From CAILZL01 sp035548495 (GTDB taxonomy: Bacteria; Pseudomonadota; Gammaproteobacteria; Steroidobacterales; Steroidobacteraceae), in assembly GCA_035548495.1 (NCBI GenBank), contig DASZSV010000005.1, positions 62,001-126,000 on the forward strand: a DNA stretch of 64,000 bases, given 5' to 3'. The notes under the pieces are model-generated. The model searched no databases. It saw only the letters and a program-made list of their open reading frames with translations, and was not told the origin of the DNA. This document shows, one piece after another, positions 36,947-45,734 of the stretch. A program made the translations under genes and the position numbers. Position 1 is the stretch's first letter. Each line of letters starts with the position of its first letter.

Positions 36947-38656
36947 TCAATAAAATAGGGTCTCTCCGGAAGTCGATGATGGCATCTGATAAATTACGCG
37001 CGAAACAAAGTCAAAGATCAGTGCAACACTTGGCTTGCTGCCATCGAGATAAAATTCAGGATCATTTGGATCCGGATATCCCATATGAGCGACAGCGTAT
37101 TCGAGGCCGCCCCAATCAAACATGATGACCTGCCCATCTCCCACTCTAAACTCCGAACCGTCGGGATTTTTGTAAGAGATCATCGCTCCCGTATTGATGT
37201 CAAAGTCGTTGAACGTTGCATTGCTATAGTTACCGTTGGTATCCGTCATCCCTTTGTAGGCAACTAGTTTTGGTGTCCAATCAAGTGCTCGCTTCACCAG
37301 CACCTTGTTCATCGATGGAAGCGTAGCTACCCCATTTGTATCAAAGATGTCCGTTACATATCCAGGATTCTGCGCTGTGCCATCCCATCGAGTAACGATT
37401 ATCTTTTGAGACCCCAAATCATGCGCTGGTTCCTTGTAGGTAATCCGATCTATTATGCGCCCCGTGTACGTTTTGAAATCTGTTGCGGTTGTTGAGTATG
37501 AAGCAACCGGAATCGATTGAAAATGAGTCACGTTACCTGTTGCGTCATACCTAAACATAATCAGCCGCGAATCTGTAGAAGTTAATAGCGCTCTGCGATT
37601 GTCGTAGCTTGCTTGCTCAGAAAAAAGCAGTGTTGGTTGACCCGTTGACGTCAAAGGGACTTTATAGACATCAAATGAATTAGGGTAAAAATCGGAAAAA
37701 TAAACGTTATTGCTGTCAGAGGGACCCATCGCAAATATCCCTTTTGCTGAATATAACGCTTTAGAATCCCCGCTTAAGCTTGCTCGGTACAAAGTATTTA
37801 TTCCGCCATTGGGCAAAATGATAAAGAATGGATCGTACTGCCAGTTTGGATAAACGAGAGTGTAGTTATACAAATTAGGATCATGCGGAATTATTGGCAG
37901 GGATTGCGATAAATCGGACTGCTTCGTTATTGTTAGCGTCGATGTCTTCTTGTCGTCGTATAGGATTCCGAGTCTGTTTCCAGCTTGGTCGTACATCGGA
38001 TAAAAGAAAGAACCGAAGTCTGATTGCAATTCTGTGGTTTGAGGAGGAGACGAGATATCGCTTAAAGAGATGATTTCGTTGAAGTCATCATTATCGCCGC
38101 AAGTCTGATTGTCCCCAGCGACTCTCAAGATCATTTTTAGTGTGGTACTGTCATTTTCATTGTCCGAAAATTCGTTGACGCCACAGATTGCATCAGGCGA
38201 TGGCAACTCAAGGGTACTTATTTGCTGCGGCACAGGGGTAACTGTTACATCGTCAAGGCGTAACCCATATAGATGAACTTTGCCATCAGTCTCAACATGG
38301 AAATAAATAAACTTGCCGCCGAAAACACCCCACGATCTAACAACTCCGGAATACTTTATGAAGGTCGGTGTCGCGAGCGAATTTGAAGCATATAGAAAGA
38401 TATCGACACCAGCCGACGAGCTACCCGACTGATTATTTCCAGAGGCGATTAAGTACCGAGGCTTTACTGTCAAGCCAGCAAGTGACCCGGTGCTTGAACT
38501 ATCGCTGGATTGCGATGAGCTGCTTGAGGCACTGGAACTTGATGACGAAAGGGAATTTCCTGTCGGGGGATCAGATGAACCCCCTCCCCCACACGCCGCC
38601 ACAGTCAATAAAACGCAAAATCCAATTAACGCCCGCACACGACAAACATAACTCAT
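36947..38656 (-). CDS. Poly-Ser-linker lipoprotein of unknown function
   Basis: The 569-residue product has a lipoprotein signal ending LLTVAAC (Cys 22), a GGGGSS stretch, and a serine-rich linker at about residues 34-58. The rest is beta-rich with no cysteine pattern or repeat I can name; segments such as YLIASGNNQSG, YFSDFYPNSFDVYK and VIMFDWGGLEYAVAH suggest a beta-propeller-like or surface-exposed fold. The coding sequence is visibly more AT-rich, with different codon use, than its neighbours, pointing to acquisition by transfer. Serine linkers of this kind are typical of secreted proteins in polysaccharide-degrading gammaproteobacteria. I do not assign a function. Confidence 0.7.
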   Translation of the reverse strand: MSYVCRVRALIGFCVLLTVAACGGGGSSDPPTGNSLSSSSSSASSSSSQSSDSSSTGSLAGLTVKPRYLIASGNNQSGSSSAGVDIFLYASNSLATPTFIKYSGVVRSWGVFGGKFIYFHVETDGKVHLYGLRLDDVTVTPVPQQISTLELPSPDAICGVNEFSDNENDSTTLKMILRVAGDNQTCGDNDDFNEIISLSDISSPPQTTELQSDFGSFFYPMYDQAGNRLGILYDDKKTSTLTITKQSDLSQSLPIIPHDPNLYNYTLVYPNWQYDPFFIILPNGGINTLYRASLSGDSKALYSAKGIFAMGPSDSNNVYFSDFYPNSFDVYKVPLTSTGQPTLLFSEQASYDNRRALLTSTDSRLIMFRYDATGNVTHFQSIPVASYSTTATDFKTYTGRIIDRITYKEPAHDLGSQKIIVTRWDGTAQNPGYVTDIFDTNGVATLPSMNKVLVKRALDWTPKLVAYKGMTDTNGNYSNATFNDFDINTGAMISYKNPDGSEFRVGDGQVIMFDWGGLEYAVAHMGYPDPNDPEFYLDGSKPSVALIFDFVSRVIYQMPSSTSGETLFY

Positions 38657-38824
38657 TCCTGTGTCCTCTTTACTTACCTTCTTATGTTCTTATGGAAGTC
38701 TTATACTTTCAGCCATCCAGATGCTAACACTATTGCGTTTGACACTCCAGTGCTCAGGCTCATTTGTGGATTTCAGTCGGCAAAGGGATTAATTACGGAT
38801 TGGATGCCGTAAGATTCGGCGCTC

Positions 38825-41350
38825 TCACTGCATAAATCCCGCTTTGACATCTTCTTGAGACAACAACTGAATCGGCACGGGTCTGACCTTCCAGATGTCA
38901 TTGCAGTATTCACGCACAGAACGGTCAGAAGAAAATTTGCCGGTGCGCGCCGCATTCAGGATGGACATGCGTGTCCAGCGGGCGCGATCAAGATAGGCAT
39001 CGGATACCTTCTGCTGGCAATCAACATAGGAGGGAAAATCTGCGAACAGCATGTAGGGATCGTGATGCATCAATCCATCGAGCATGGAACGAAACAGCTC
39101 CGTATCGCCGCGTGAAAAGAAACCACTGCGGATCAGGTCGATGACTTCCCTGAGTTCCTGCTGTTCCTGATAGTAATCCATGGGGTGGTAACCACTGGCT
39201 TTCAAGGCATGCACTTCATGCGCATGCAAACCAAACAGGAAAAAGTTGTCCGCCCCCACTTCATCGCGAATTTCCACATTGGCACCATCCAGCGTACCGA
39301 TGGTGAGCGCACCATTCATGGAAAACTTCATGTTGCCGGTGCCGGATGCTTCCTTGCCTGCCGTGGAAATCTGCTCTGACAGGTCGGCAGCAGGATAGAT
39401 ACGCTGGCCGTTGGTGACGTTGAAGTTGGGTACAAAAACAATCTTGAGAAGATCACGCACATCGGGATCGCGATTGATGACATCACCCACCGATGTGATG
39501 AACTTGATCATCAGCTTGGCCATGTGATATCCGGGCGCCGCCTTGCCGCCAAAGATAAACGTGCGCGGCGGAATATGCAGACTGGGGCAGTCCTTGAGCC
39601 TGCGATACAAGGCGATGATATGCAATACATTCAGATGCTGGCGCTTGTATTCGTGAATGCGCTTTACCTGCACATCAAACATGGATGCCGGATCAATGGC
39701 AATACCTGTCCGTGCGGCGATGAAATTTGCAAACTGTTCCTTGTTGGCGCGTTTGATATCCCACCACAATTTTCTGAATGATGCATCTTCAGCGAGCGGC
39801 TCCAGCTTGCGCAATTCATCGAGGTTCTTGATCCAGTCCGTACCAATGGCATCAGTGATGAGCCTGGTCTGTTGCGGATTGGACAGCACCATCCAGCGGC
39901 GCGGCGTCACGCCATTGGTCTTGTTGCTGAATTTCTCCGGCCACAACTCATGGAAATCCTTCAGTACATCCTGCTTCAGCAATTGCGAATGCAATGCCGC
40001 CACACCGTTGATGGCATGACTGCCTACGCATGCCAGATGCGCCATGCGCACATAGCGTTCTCCGTGCTCGTTGATCAATGACAGGCGCGCCAGACGCAAT
40101 TCATCGCCCATGAACTTGATGCGCACCTCATCGAGAAAGCGTGTGTTGATTTCGTAAATGATCTGCAGATGACGCGGCAATACCCTGGCGAACAATGTCA
40201 GTGGCCATTGTTCCAGCGCTTCAGGCAGCAGTGTGTGATTCGTATAGGAGAAAGTCCGCTGCGTAATTTCCCATGCATCGTCCCACGGCATCACGTATTC
40301 ATCCACCAGCAGGCGCATCAATTCAGCCACTGCAATCGCCGGATGCGTGTCATTCAATTGCACCGTAAATTTTTCGTGGAAGCGGCTGAGTGGAATTTTC
40401 TGTGTCTGCACTATGCGCAACATGTCTTTCAGCGAGCAGGCAACGAAGAAATACTGTTGCTCCAGGCGCAATTCCTTGCCACGTATCTGTTCATCGTTGG
40501 GATACAACACCTTGCTGAGATTTTCCGATGTCACCTTCTGGTTAACCGCACCGTAGTAGTCACCGCGATTGAACACTGCAAAGTCGAATGACTCCGGCGC
40601 TTCGGATCTCCATAAACGCAAGGTATTGGCAGTGTTGTTGTGATAACCAAGAATGGGTGTGTCGTAAGGAATGCCATTGACCACTTTTTCCGGCACCCAG
40701 CGCACCCGCAAGCGATCATGCTCGTCGGTATAGGTTTCCGTGTAACCACCCAGCTTCACTTCCTGAGCCCATTCGGGCCGCACAATTTCCCAAGGATTGC
40801 CGAAGCGCAACCACTTGTCGGTTTTCTCGACCTGCCAGCCATCCACTATATCCTGCTCAAAGATGCCAAACTCATAACGGATACCATAACCCAACGCAGG
40901 AATTTCCAGTGTGGCCAGCGAATCAATGAAGCATGCTGCCAGTCTTCCCAGGCCACCATTGCCGAGACCCGGCTCATCTTCCTGTGCAAGCAGTTCATCA
41001 AAGTTCAATCCCAATTCACTGACAACCTGCTTGATCTGGTCATGAATGCCAAGATTGACGAGATTGTTGCCCAGATGCGGTCCCATCAAGAATTCTGCAG
41101 ACAGATAACACACTGTGCGTGAGCCCTGTCTGGTATAGGCCGCCGCAGTACTGATCCAGCGATGCAGCAAACGATCACGCACCGTATAGGCCAGCGCCAT
41201 GTAGTAATCCATTTTCGATGCAAGCGCAGGAAACTTGCCTTGCACAAAGAACAGATTTTGCAGGAACGCGCGCTTCAACGCGTCCCTGGTCAAAGCAGTA
41301 CGTTCATCTTGCAGGTGCAATTGCGGTTCAATGCCTGCTCTGGTGTTCAT
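38825..41350 (-). CDS. glgP: Glycogen/starch/alpha-glucan phosphorylase
   Basis: The ATG at 41350 gives 841 residues starting MNTRAGIEPQLHLQDERTAL; the longer upstream frame begins with poorly conserved residues. The enzyme releases glucose 1-phosphate from alpha-1,4-glucans. Conserved parts include VCYLSAEFLMGPHLGNNLVN, EPGLGNGGLGRLAACFIDS, DTHPAIAVAELMRLL, NGVTPRRWM and the pyridoxal-phosphate site GKEASGTGNMKFSMNGALTI near residue 680-700. The full family length is present. No other glycogen genes are visible in the window; the 377-base gap upstream separates it from a divergent cheY. Confidence 0.96.
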   Translation of the reverse strand: MNTRAGIEPQLHLQDERTALTRDALKRAFLQNLFFVQGKFPALASKMDYYMALAYTVRDRLLHRWISTAAAYTRQGSRTVCYLSAEFLMGPHLGNNLVNLGIHDQIKQVVSELGLNFDELLAQEDEPGLGNGGLGRLAACFIDSLATLEIPALGYGIRYEFGIFEQDIVDGWQVEKTDKWLRFGNPWEIVRPEWAQEVKLGGYTETYTDEHDRLRVRWVPEKVVNGIPYDTPILGYHNNTANTLRLWRSEAPESFDFAVFNRGDYYGAVNQKVTSENLSKVLYPNDEQIRGKELRLEQQYFFVACSLKDMLRIVQTQKIPLSRFHEKFTVQLNDTHPAIAVAELMRLLVDEYVMPWDDAWEITQRTFSYTNHTLLPEALEQWPLTLFARVLPRHLQIIYEINTRFLDEVRIKFMGDELRLARLSLINEHGERYVRMAHLACVGSHAINGVAALHSQLLKQDVLKDFHELWPEKFSNKTNGVTPRRWMVLSNPQQTRLITDAIGTDWIKNLDELRKLEPLAEDASFRKLWWDIKRANKEQFANFIAARTGIAIDPASMFDVQVKRIHEYKRQHLNVLHIIALYRRLKDCPSLHIPPRTFIFGGKAAPGYHMAKLMIKFITSVGDVINRDPDVRDLLKIVFVPNFNVTNGQRIYPAADLSEQISTAGKEASGTGNMKFSMNGALTIGTLDGANVEIRDEVGADNFFLFGLHAHEVHALKASGYHPMDYYQEQQELREVIDLIRSGFFSRGDTELFRSMLDGLMHHDPYMLFADFPSYVDCQQKVSDAYLDRARWTRMSILNAARTGKFSSDRSVREYCNDIWKVRPVPIQLLSQEDVKAGFMQ

Positions 41351-41727
41351 TCGTCTCTCGCTGGCCGGGGACCTACAGAGTTCAGCGTTGCAATATCCAT
41401 GCTCACCTCTGGCATTCATTGCAGGCACGCCTGAAACAACGCCAAACCAGCGTCACTGCGATCATCCTGATCTGGATGTCTTGCAACACACTGCACTGCT
41501 GTTGATCGCCATGCACCCGCACTGCCCGGTTGCTGTGCGATTACACGATATATCGTGATGCACTTCACCGTGCCGCGCGGACTGTGATCAAGTTCTCGCT
41601 GACTTATGCAACGCTGCGCACCCCCTAAATGTTGTGCGGCCGCTGCCGATGACGCCCACAGAACCACTGATTAAGTGGAACGATTACCGGGTCAGCATCT
41701 TGTCTGACCGATTGCGGAGCCATACCC
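41351..41727. other. Divergent intergenic region glgP / cheY
   Basis: These 377 bases contain no gene I can support; the open frames are antisense continuations of glgP. Two small dyads are visible: CCACT-AGTGG near 41661 and GGTCAG-CTGACC near 41691, both just upstream of cheY. They could be regulatory, but nothing identifies a regulator. Confidence 0.45.
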
Positions 41728-42090
41728 ATGCCGAGTGTTATCCTCGCCGTTGACGATTCAGCATCCATGCGCCAGATGGTGCGCTTTACACTTGAAAGTG
41801 CCGGATACGAAGTGGTGCAGGCGGCAGATGGCATAGAAGCTCTGGATTACGCTAAGGCAGGCAGTGCCGATCTGGTGCTGACGGACGTCAACATGCCACG
41901 CATGGATGGCATTACGCTGGTTCGCGAATTGCGCAATCTGACAAACTACAAAGGTGTGCCGATTCTGGTGCTGACAACCGAAGCAGGACAGGACACCAAG
42001 ATGCAAGGCAAGCAAGCCGGCGCAACGGGCTGGATTGTCAAACCATTCAACCCGGAGCAATTGCTCGCCACAATTCAGCGCGTGCTGTAA
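41728..42090 (+). CDS. cheY: CheY-like single-domain response regulator
   Basis: The 120-residue receiver has the acidic pair DD in ILAVDDSASMRQM, the phospho-acceptor Asp in LVLTDVNMPRMDG (about residue 53), the Thr in LVLTTEAG and the Lys in IVKPFNPEQL near 109. It has no output domain. It is followed after 27 bases by a small helical protein with a CheZ-type motif. The form with ASMRQMVRFTLESAGYEV is typical of chemotaxis CheY in gammaproteobacteria. No kinase, CheA or receptor gene is nearby. Confidence 0.92.
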   Translation: MPSVILAVDDSASMRQMVRFTLESAGYEVVQAADGIEALDYAKAGSADLVLTDVNMPRMDGITLVRELRNLTNYKGVPILVLTTEAGQDTKMQGKQAGATGWIVKPFNPEQLLATIQRVL

Positions 42091-42117
42091 TCCCGATTAC
42101 TGACCTGGGAATCCGGC

Positions 42118-42708
42118 ATGTTATCGAATCCAACCGAAAACCTGGCAGTGAATGGCAGTGTATCCACACCGCCGAACACCAACTGGTCGCCGCAACAGCA
42201 AACCGCCCGCATGCTTGCGCTGTGCGAAGCGCAGATGGAAGCCGCCACGCAGGATTCAGACATGGCAGTGGACATGCTGATCCATTCATTCTCGGACCTG
42301 ATGACGCTGGTGCGCGAGCTGAGCGCCGAAAGCAACACCAATCACACCGATACGCAAACCATCAAGTTTGCGTCGGAAGAAGAAATGAAACAGCGTTACC
42401 AGCAACTGTTGCGACAGGTGAACAATGCCATCATGGCGTTCCAGTTTTACGACAAGCTGTCACAACGGCTGGGGCATGTGCGTTACAGTCTGTCAACATT
42501 GGCACTGTTCATTTGCGATCGCATGAACTCACAAAAGCCGGAGCATTGGGAAAAGCTGGTTTCCACGCTCGGCCGTCTGTATCGCACTGCTGAAGAGCGC
42601 GCGATTTTCGACAGCATTGCTGGCAGTCTTGCAATCAATGCCAATGGCGAAAAACCAAAACCCCTGTCGCAGGGCACTGCACCTGAAGGTTCAATCGAAC
42701 TGTTCTAG
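42118..42708 (+). CDS. CheZ-like putative CheY phosphatase
   Basis: The 196-residue all-helical protein has a disordered N-terminus (about 25 residues), long helices, and a central AIMAFQFYDKLSQRLGHVR. The DKLSQ within it matches the DxxxQ motif in which CheZ supplies the Gln that attacks phospho-CheY. It ends in IELF, recalling the short CheY-binding C-terminal peptide of CheZ after a flexible Pro/Gly-rich linker. It is shorter than and diverged from E. coli CheZ, and the overall match is weak. The arrangement directly after cheY supports a partner role; the function is inferred. Confidence 0.6.
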   Translation: MLSNPTENLAVNGSVSTPPNTNWSPQQQTARMLALCEAQMEAATQDSDMAVDMLIHSFSDLMTLVRELSAESNTNHTDTQTIKFASEEEMKQRYQQLLRQVNNAIMAFQFYDKLSQRLGHVRYSLSTLALFICDRMNSQKPEHWEKLVSTLGRLYRTAEERAIFDSIAGSLAINANGEKPKPLSQGTAPEGSIELF

Positions 42709-43149
42709 TCCGTATTTCTCACGCGGATTTGCGGCTCATCCACAGTGACTTGGCTGATGTGTTATTTTGAAGACCGTCAAAAACAGGATGTTTTTGACGG
42801 AGTATCCATGGCTGGGTTTACGGCGACCTGAAAAATAACACATCAATCGAGCCGCTCGCTGTACTTGATCTGTCGCTGTGGTGAGAAATGCGGACTGGCA
42901 TTGCCATCCGCAAGGCAATTGACATATACGACTGACATAAGCTCGTTGCCGTTTTAAGCACGTCTCACATTCGGTACAAACCTTACGAATGACACAGCGA
43001 TTGAGAACTGCCACACATTGAACACAAGCGTATAAGCCTATGGTGTAGCCGAAACATTTGCACCGCTGGCTTCACGAGTGATGACATAAGCGCTGATGCG
43101 CAGCGATGGGTGTTGTAGCAGTTATCGTGTTCAATATGGGGAACGTGCC
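42709..43149. other. Intergenic region with palindromic element
   Basis: 441 bases between the CheZ-like gene and a small predicted membrane protein. The first part holds the better preserved copy of the dispersed palindromic element (42755-42891). The remainder has no gene I can support. Confidence 0.5.
42755..42891. repeat. Dispersed intergenic palindromic element, intact copy
   Basis: Perfect outer arms TGATGTGTTATTTT (42755-42768) and AAAATAACACATCA (42832-42845) enclose a perfect 11-bp hairpin, CCGTCAAAAAC / GTTTTTGACGG with loop AGGAT (42774-42800). A further block ending GTGAGAAATGC (to 42891) is shared with the second copy at 10661-10790, as is the 19-base AAGACCGTCAAAAACAGGA. Both copies lie just after a + strand stop codon. 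Nested dyads of this size fit a REP/MITE-like element or a conserved structured RNA end. Confidence 0.75.
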
Positions 43150-43293
43150 ATGGTACTGAACTCAAAGACGATCATTAACCTTGCAATCACCACTGCAATG
43201 ATTGGTCTGGTTGCGTGGGCATCCGCCACGTTTCTGATGAAGCCGGAACCACACCATGTGGTTGGCGTCGTCGAAATCGGCGAAGTGCAATAA
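43150..43293 (+). CDS. Small single-pass membrane protein (47 aa)
   Basis: The ATG at 43150, preceded by GGGGAA at workable spacing, begins MVLNSKTIINLAITTAMIGL, continuing in a single transmembrane helix to about residue 30 and a short periplasmic or cytoplasmic tail (KPEPHHVVGVVEIGEVQ). The protein is too short for domain assignment, and I do not recognise it. The frame, hydrophobic pattern and plausible ribosome-binding site make it a reasonable small gene. Confidence 0.45.
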   Translation: MVLNSKTIINLAITTAMIGLVAWASATFLMKPEPHHVVGVVEIGEVQ

Positions 43294-43342
43294 AGGTTAA
43301 TTGAAAGCCAGCGGAATGCGTTGGCAGCCTTCTGCGCCCGGT

Positions 43343-44197
43343 TCAACCCGCAACGGGTTTGTCGGGCTCCGGCTGCATTGTGAGCAGCATTTTTCCGCCA
43401 ACGCGAAGGATTGAACCTTCGCCAATGACAATGACGGCGTTGTAGCCAAACGTCACGCCTTTAAGCCGCAAGTTGCGCCGGTACTTCGCGAGGGTCAGCA
43501 ACGGTTCATCGCCTTCCACCTCGCCCGTTGCCTGATTGGTTGTAGTGATCTTGCATCGTGTGCAAGCCTTCACCAGCCGCAGGCACACTTCACCATTACG
43601 CAATTCATCCACATTGTCTTCGATATAGGGATCGATTCCGTCAATCACGATATTGGGACGAAAGCGGTTCATCAGCAGCGGCTCGCGCAACCGCGAATTC
43701 AAATCCGCCAGCGATGCCGCCGACACCACCAGAATCGGAAAGCCATCGGAAAATTGATTGGGTGCACGTAACGCGCCAGTCCAGTCACGATTGCTCAATC
43801 GCATGCGTTCATCATTGAAACGCACCATCCGCAATGGATGTTGAAGGAAACTCGAAAACCACTCCGCAGCTTCATCACCTTCGTCATACGCAAGACAGCA
43901 ATCGCGCCATATGGCCACCTCCCTTGGCCGGGATTGATCCAGACCGGAAACCCTGAGCGGTGGCATGTCCGGTGCAGTCAACATCACACCCCGATCCTGC
44001 AACACCGGCTTGATCAATGCCATGCGCGGCAATTCCCGTTGAGTAACAAAGTAACCATCGGGTTTCACCAGCATCCAGCGGCGGTCTTGTTCAAATCCTG
44101 TTTCAGCAAGACGTGCCTGTTGAAGCGCAATGCCTGCGCAGGACTTGACGGGATAGATATTCAGTCCCGTGATGGTGGCAACCGGCAATTGACTCAT
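43343..44197 (-). CDS. MOSC domain protein (YcbX-like)
   Basis: The 284-residue protein has the MOSC N-terminal beta-barrel domain (ITGLNIYPVKSCAGIALQQA, then DRRWMLVKPDG) and a C-terminal MOSC domain with RFRPNIVIDGIDPYIEDNVD and the cysteine-bearing KACTRCKITTTNQATGEVEG near residues 208-227. MOSC proteins bind molybdenum cofactor, and YcbX reduces N-hydroxylated bases. The second Cys of CTRC is the likely Mo ligand. The usual C-terminal ferredoxin domain of E. coli YcbX is absent, as in many short members. Its start overlaps the end of the preceding lipoprotein gene by four bases. Confidence 0.87.
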   Translation of the reverse strand: MSQLPVATITGLNIYPVKSCAGIALQQARLAETGFEQDRRWMLVKPDGYFVTQRELPRMALIKPVLQDRGVMLTAPDMPPLRVSGLDQSRPREVAIWRDCCLAYDEGDEAAEWFSSFLQHPLRMVRFNDERMRLSNRDWTGALRAPNQFSDGFPILVVSAASLADLNSRLREPLLMNRFRPNIVIDGIDPYIEDNVDELRNGEVCLRLVKACTRCKITTTNQATGEVEGDEPLLTLAKYRRNLRLKGVTFGYNAVIVIGEGSILRVGGKMLLTMQPEPDKPVAG

Positions 44198-44832
44198 GTC
44201 TTCCTGTGTCTGTGATACATCAGTGTGAACTGCTGCGTTTCCATTGAATGGGCCGACAACGTGACGGACAGTAACAGCGCGCCATCCGGCCGCAGATGAT
44301 AACGCTCCAAAATGTCCACATCAGCCTTGCTGTCTTTTGAATGCACAAAAAAATCATCGCCCCGCCAGCCCGCAGTAACATGCAGCGTTGCAAATGTGGT
44401 GACCAGTGTACTGGAACCGCCCGATTCAAAATTACGTTGCGGCATATCCGCGGCGCTGAAGGTGAGTTGACCGGGCCGCTGTTCAATCTTCAGCTCGGCC
44501 GCCGGGCGCACCATGTCAAACAATGCTTGATGCTGCTCGTGCTGATCGCGCGTTTCCCACGAGTATTGCGCAGGCCGGTTTTCCATCATTTCTCCCGCAT
44601 CGGCGTCGCCGTGATGCCGCGAATTGCGCTTGATTGCATCGTGCGTTTCCTTTTGTTGTGCGTCATGCAACGCGGCATGCAACTGCTGCTCTATGGAAGT
44701 GATGTTGTTCGCATCGGCGACCCAGTCTCCGGCGATGGAACGCGGATCCACCGGCGCCTTCTGCAATGAAGGCTCGCATGCCGCACACGTCAGTGCGCAA
44801 ATGATGAGAGAGATTGCCCTGATGTAATTCAT
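44194..44832 (-). CDS. Lipoprotein of unknown function
   Basis: The ATG at 44832 gives 212 residues with a lipoprotein signal (MNYIRAISLIICALTCAAC, Cys 19). The upstream TTG is not favoured. The mature protein begins with a polar, His-rich part (KETHDAIKRNSRHHGDADAG, then RDQHEQHQALFDM) and ends with a beta-rich region. I do not recognise a family. It is translationally coupled to the MOSC gene, though nothing links their functions. Confidence 0.6.
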   Translation of the reverse strand: MNYIRAISLIICALTCAACEPSLQKAPVDPRSIAGDWVADANNITSIEQQLHAALHDAQQKETHDAIKRNSRHHGDADAGEMMENRPAQYSWETRDQHEQHQALFDMVRPAAELKIEQRPGQLTFSAADMPQRNFESGGSSTLVTTFATLHVTAGWRGDDFFVHSKDSKADVDILERYHLRPDGALLLSVTLSAHSMETQQFTLMYHRHRKT

Positions 44833-44985
44833 GTTGATGTCGATAGACAACCGGTCATTCCGGCAGGAAGTGAAGTGTGCCTGTTATCCCGGCATCCCTG
44901 CAATAAAAACGCTTAAGCAACGCCGCAAAAAGCCGATATGCCGCGTCATCACCCTGCCGTAAATCCCGTGCTTGCCGAGACGCCA

Positions 44986-45660
44986 ATGAAACGCGCGTTG
45001 CTCACCGCAGCCCTGCTTGGCTGCATGCTTGTTCCCGTTACCGCCAGCGCTGATGTTGGCGCGGACATCCGCGTCAGCAGCTTCGGCTTCAGCGGCGATC
45101 TTGACATCGGTGCAAGCAAATGGATCACCGTTAAAGTGGGTTACAGTGGCATTAATTACGGGCGCGAAGTCACCGACACCGATGTGCGATACGACGGCAG
45201 GATGAGCATCAACGCCGCCACTGCGATCATTGACTGGAACGTGTTTGCCGGTGGATTGCATCTGTCCGCCGGTGCCGTTTCCGGCGGACCCAAAGTGGAC
45301 GTCACTGGCACGCCCACCAATGGCACCTACACTTTCAACGGCACCACATATCAGGCAGACGACATTGCTGCGTTGAACGGCACCATCGTCATGGGCAATG
45401 GAGTTGCGCCCTACTTCGGCCTGGGGTGGGGCAATGTGGTTGGCAGCAATCATTCATTGACTCTGTTGTTTGATCTCGGCGCCATTCACACCGGCGCGGC
45501 AAAAGCCACGCTGAATGTTACCTGTAATGCGTCAGTACCTTCTGCCACCTGTGATCAGATCATTTCGGATGCGAATGCCGAGAAAGCCGATCTGGAAAAC
45601 AAGGCAGGCAAGTACCGCTGGTATCCGGTAGTGAGCATCGGACTGGGCATCAAGTTCTGA
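44986..45660 (+). CDS. Predicted outer-membrane beta-barrel protein
   Basis: The ATG at 44986 gives 224 residues with a signal peptide (MKRALLTAALLGCMLVPVTA). The mature part alternates polar and hydrophobic residues in strands (VGADIRVSSFGFSGDLDIGA, KWITVKVGYSGINYG, APYFGLGWGNVVG, LLFDLGAIHTG), and the chain ends GLGIKF with the C-terminal Phe of outer-membrane barrels. Two cysteines (VTCNAS, SATCDQ) sit in a loop. It resembles small OmpW/OmpA-type barrels but I cannot place it in a named family. Confidence 0.65.
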   Translation: MKRALLTAALLGCMLVPVTASADVGADIRVSSFGFSGDLDIGASKWITVKVGYSGINYGREVTDTDVRYDGRMSINAATAIIDWNVFAGGLHLSAGAVSGGPKVDVTGTPTNGTYTFNGTTYQADDIAALNGTIVMGNGVAPYFGLGWGNVVGSNHSLTLLFDLGAIHTGAAKATLNVTCNASVPSATCDQIISDANAEKADLENKAGKYRWYPVVSIGLGIKF

Positions 45661-45734
45661 TCTGACGAACACACATGATTGACATCCGGCATCGGCAACA
45701 TATCCCCCATATGCTGCCGCGTCACCGGCAACGA

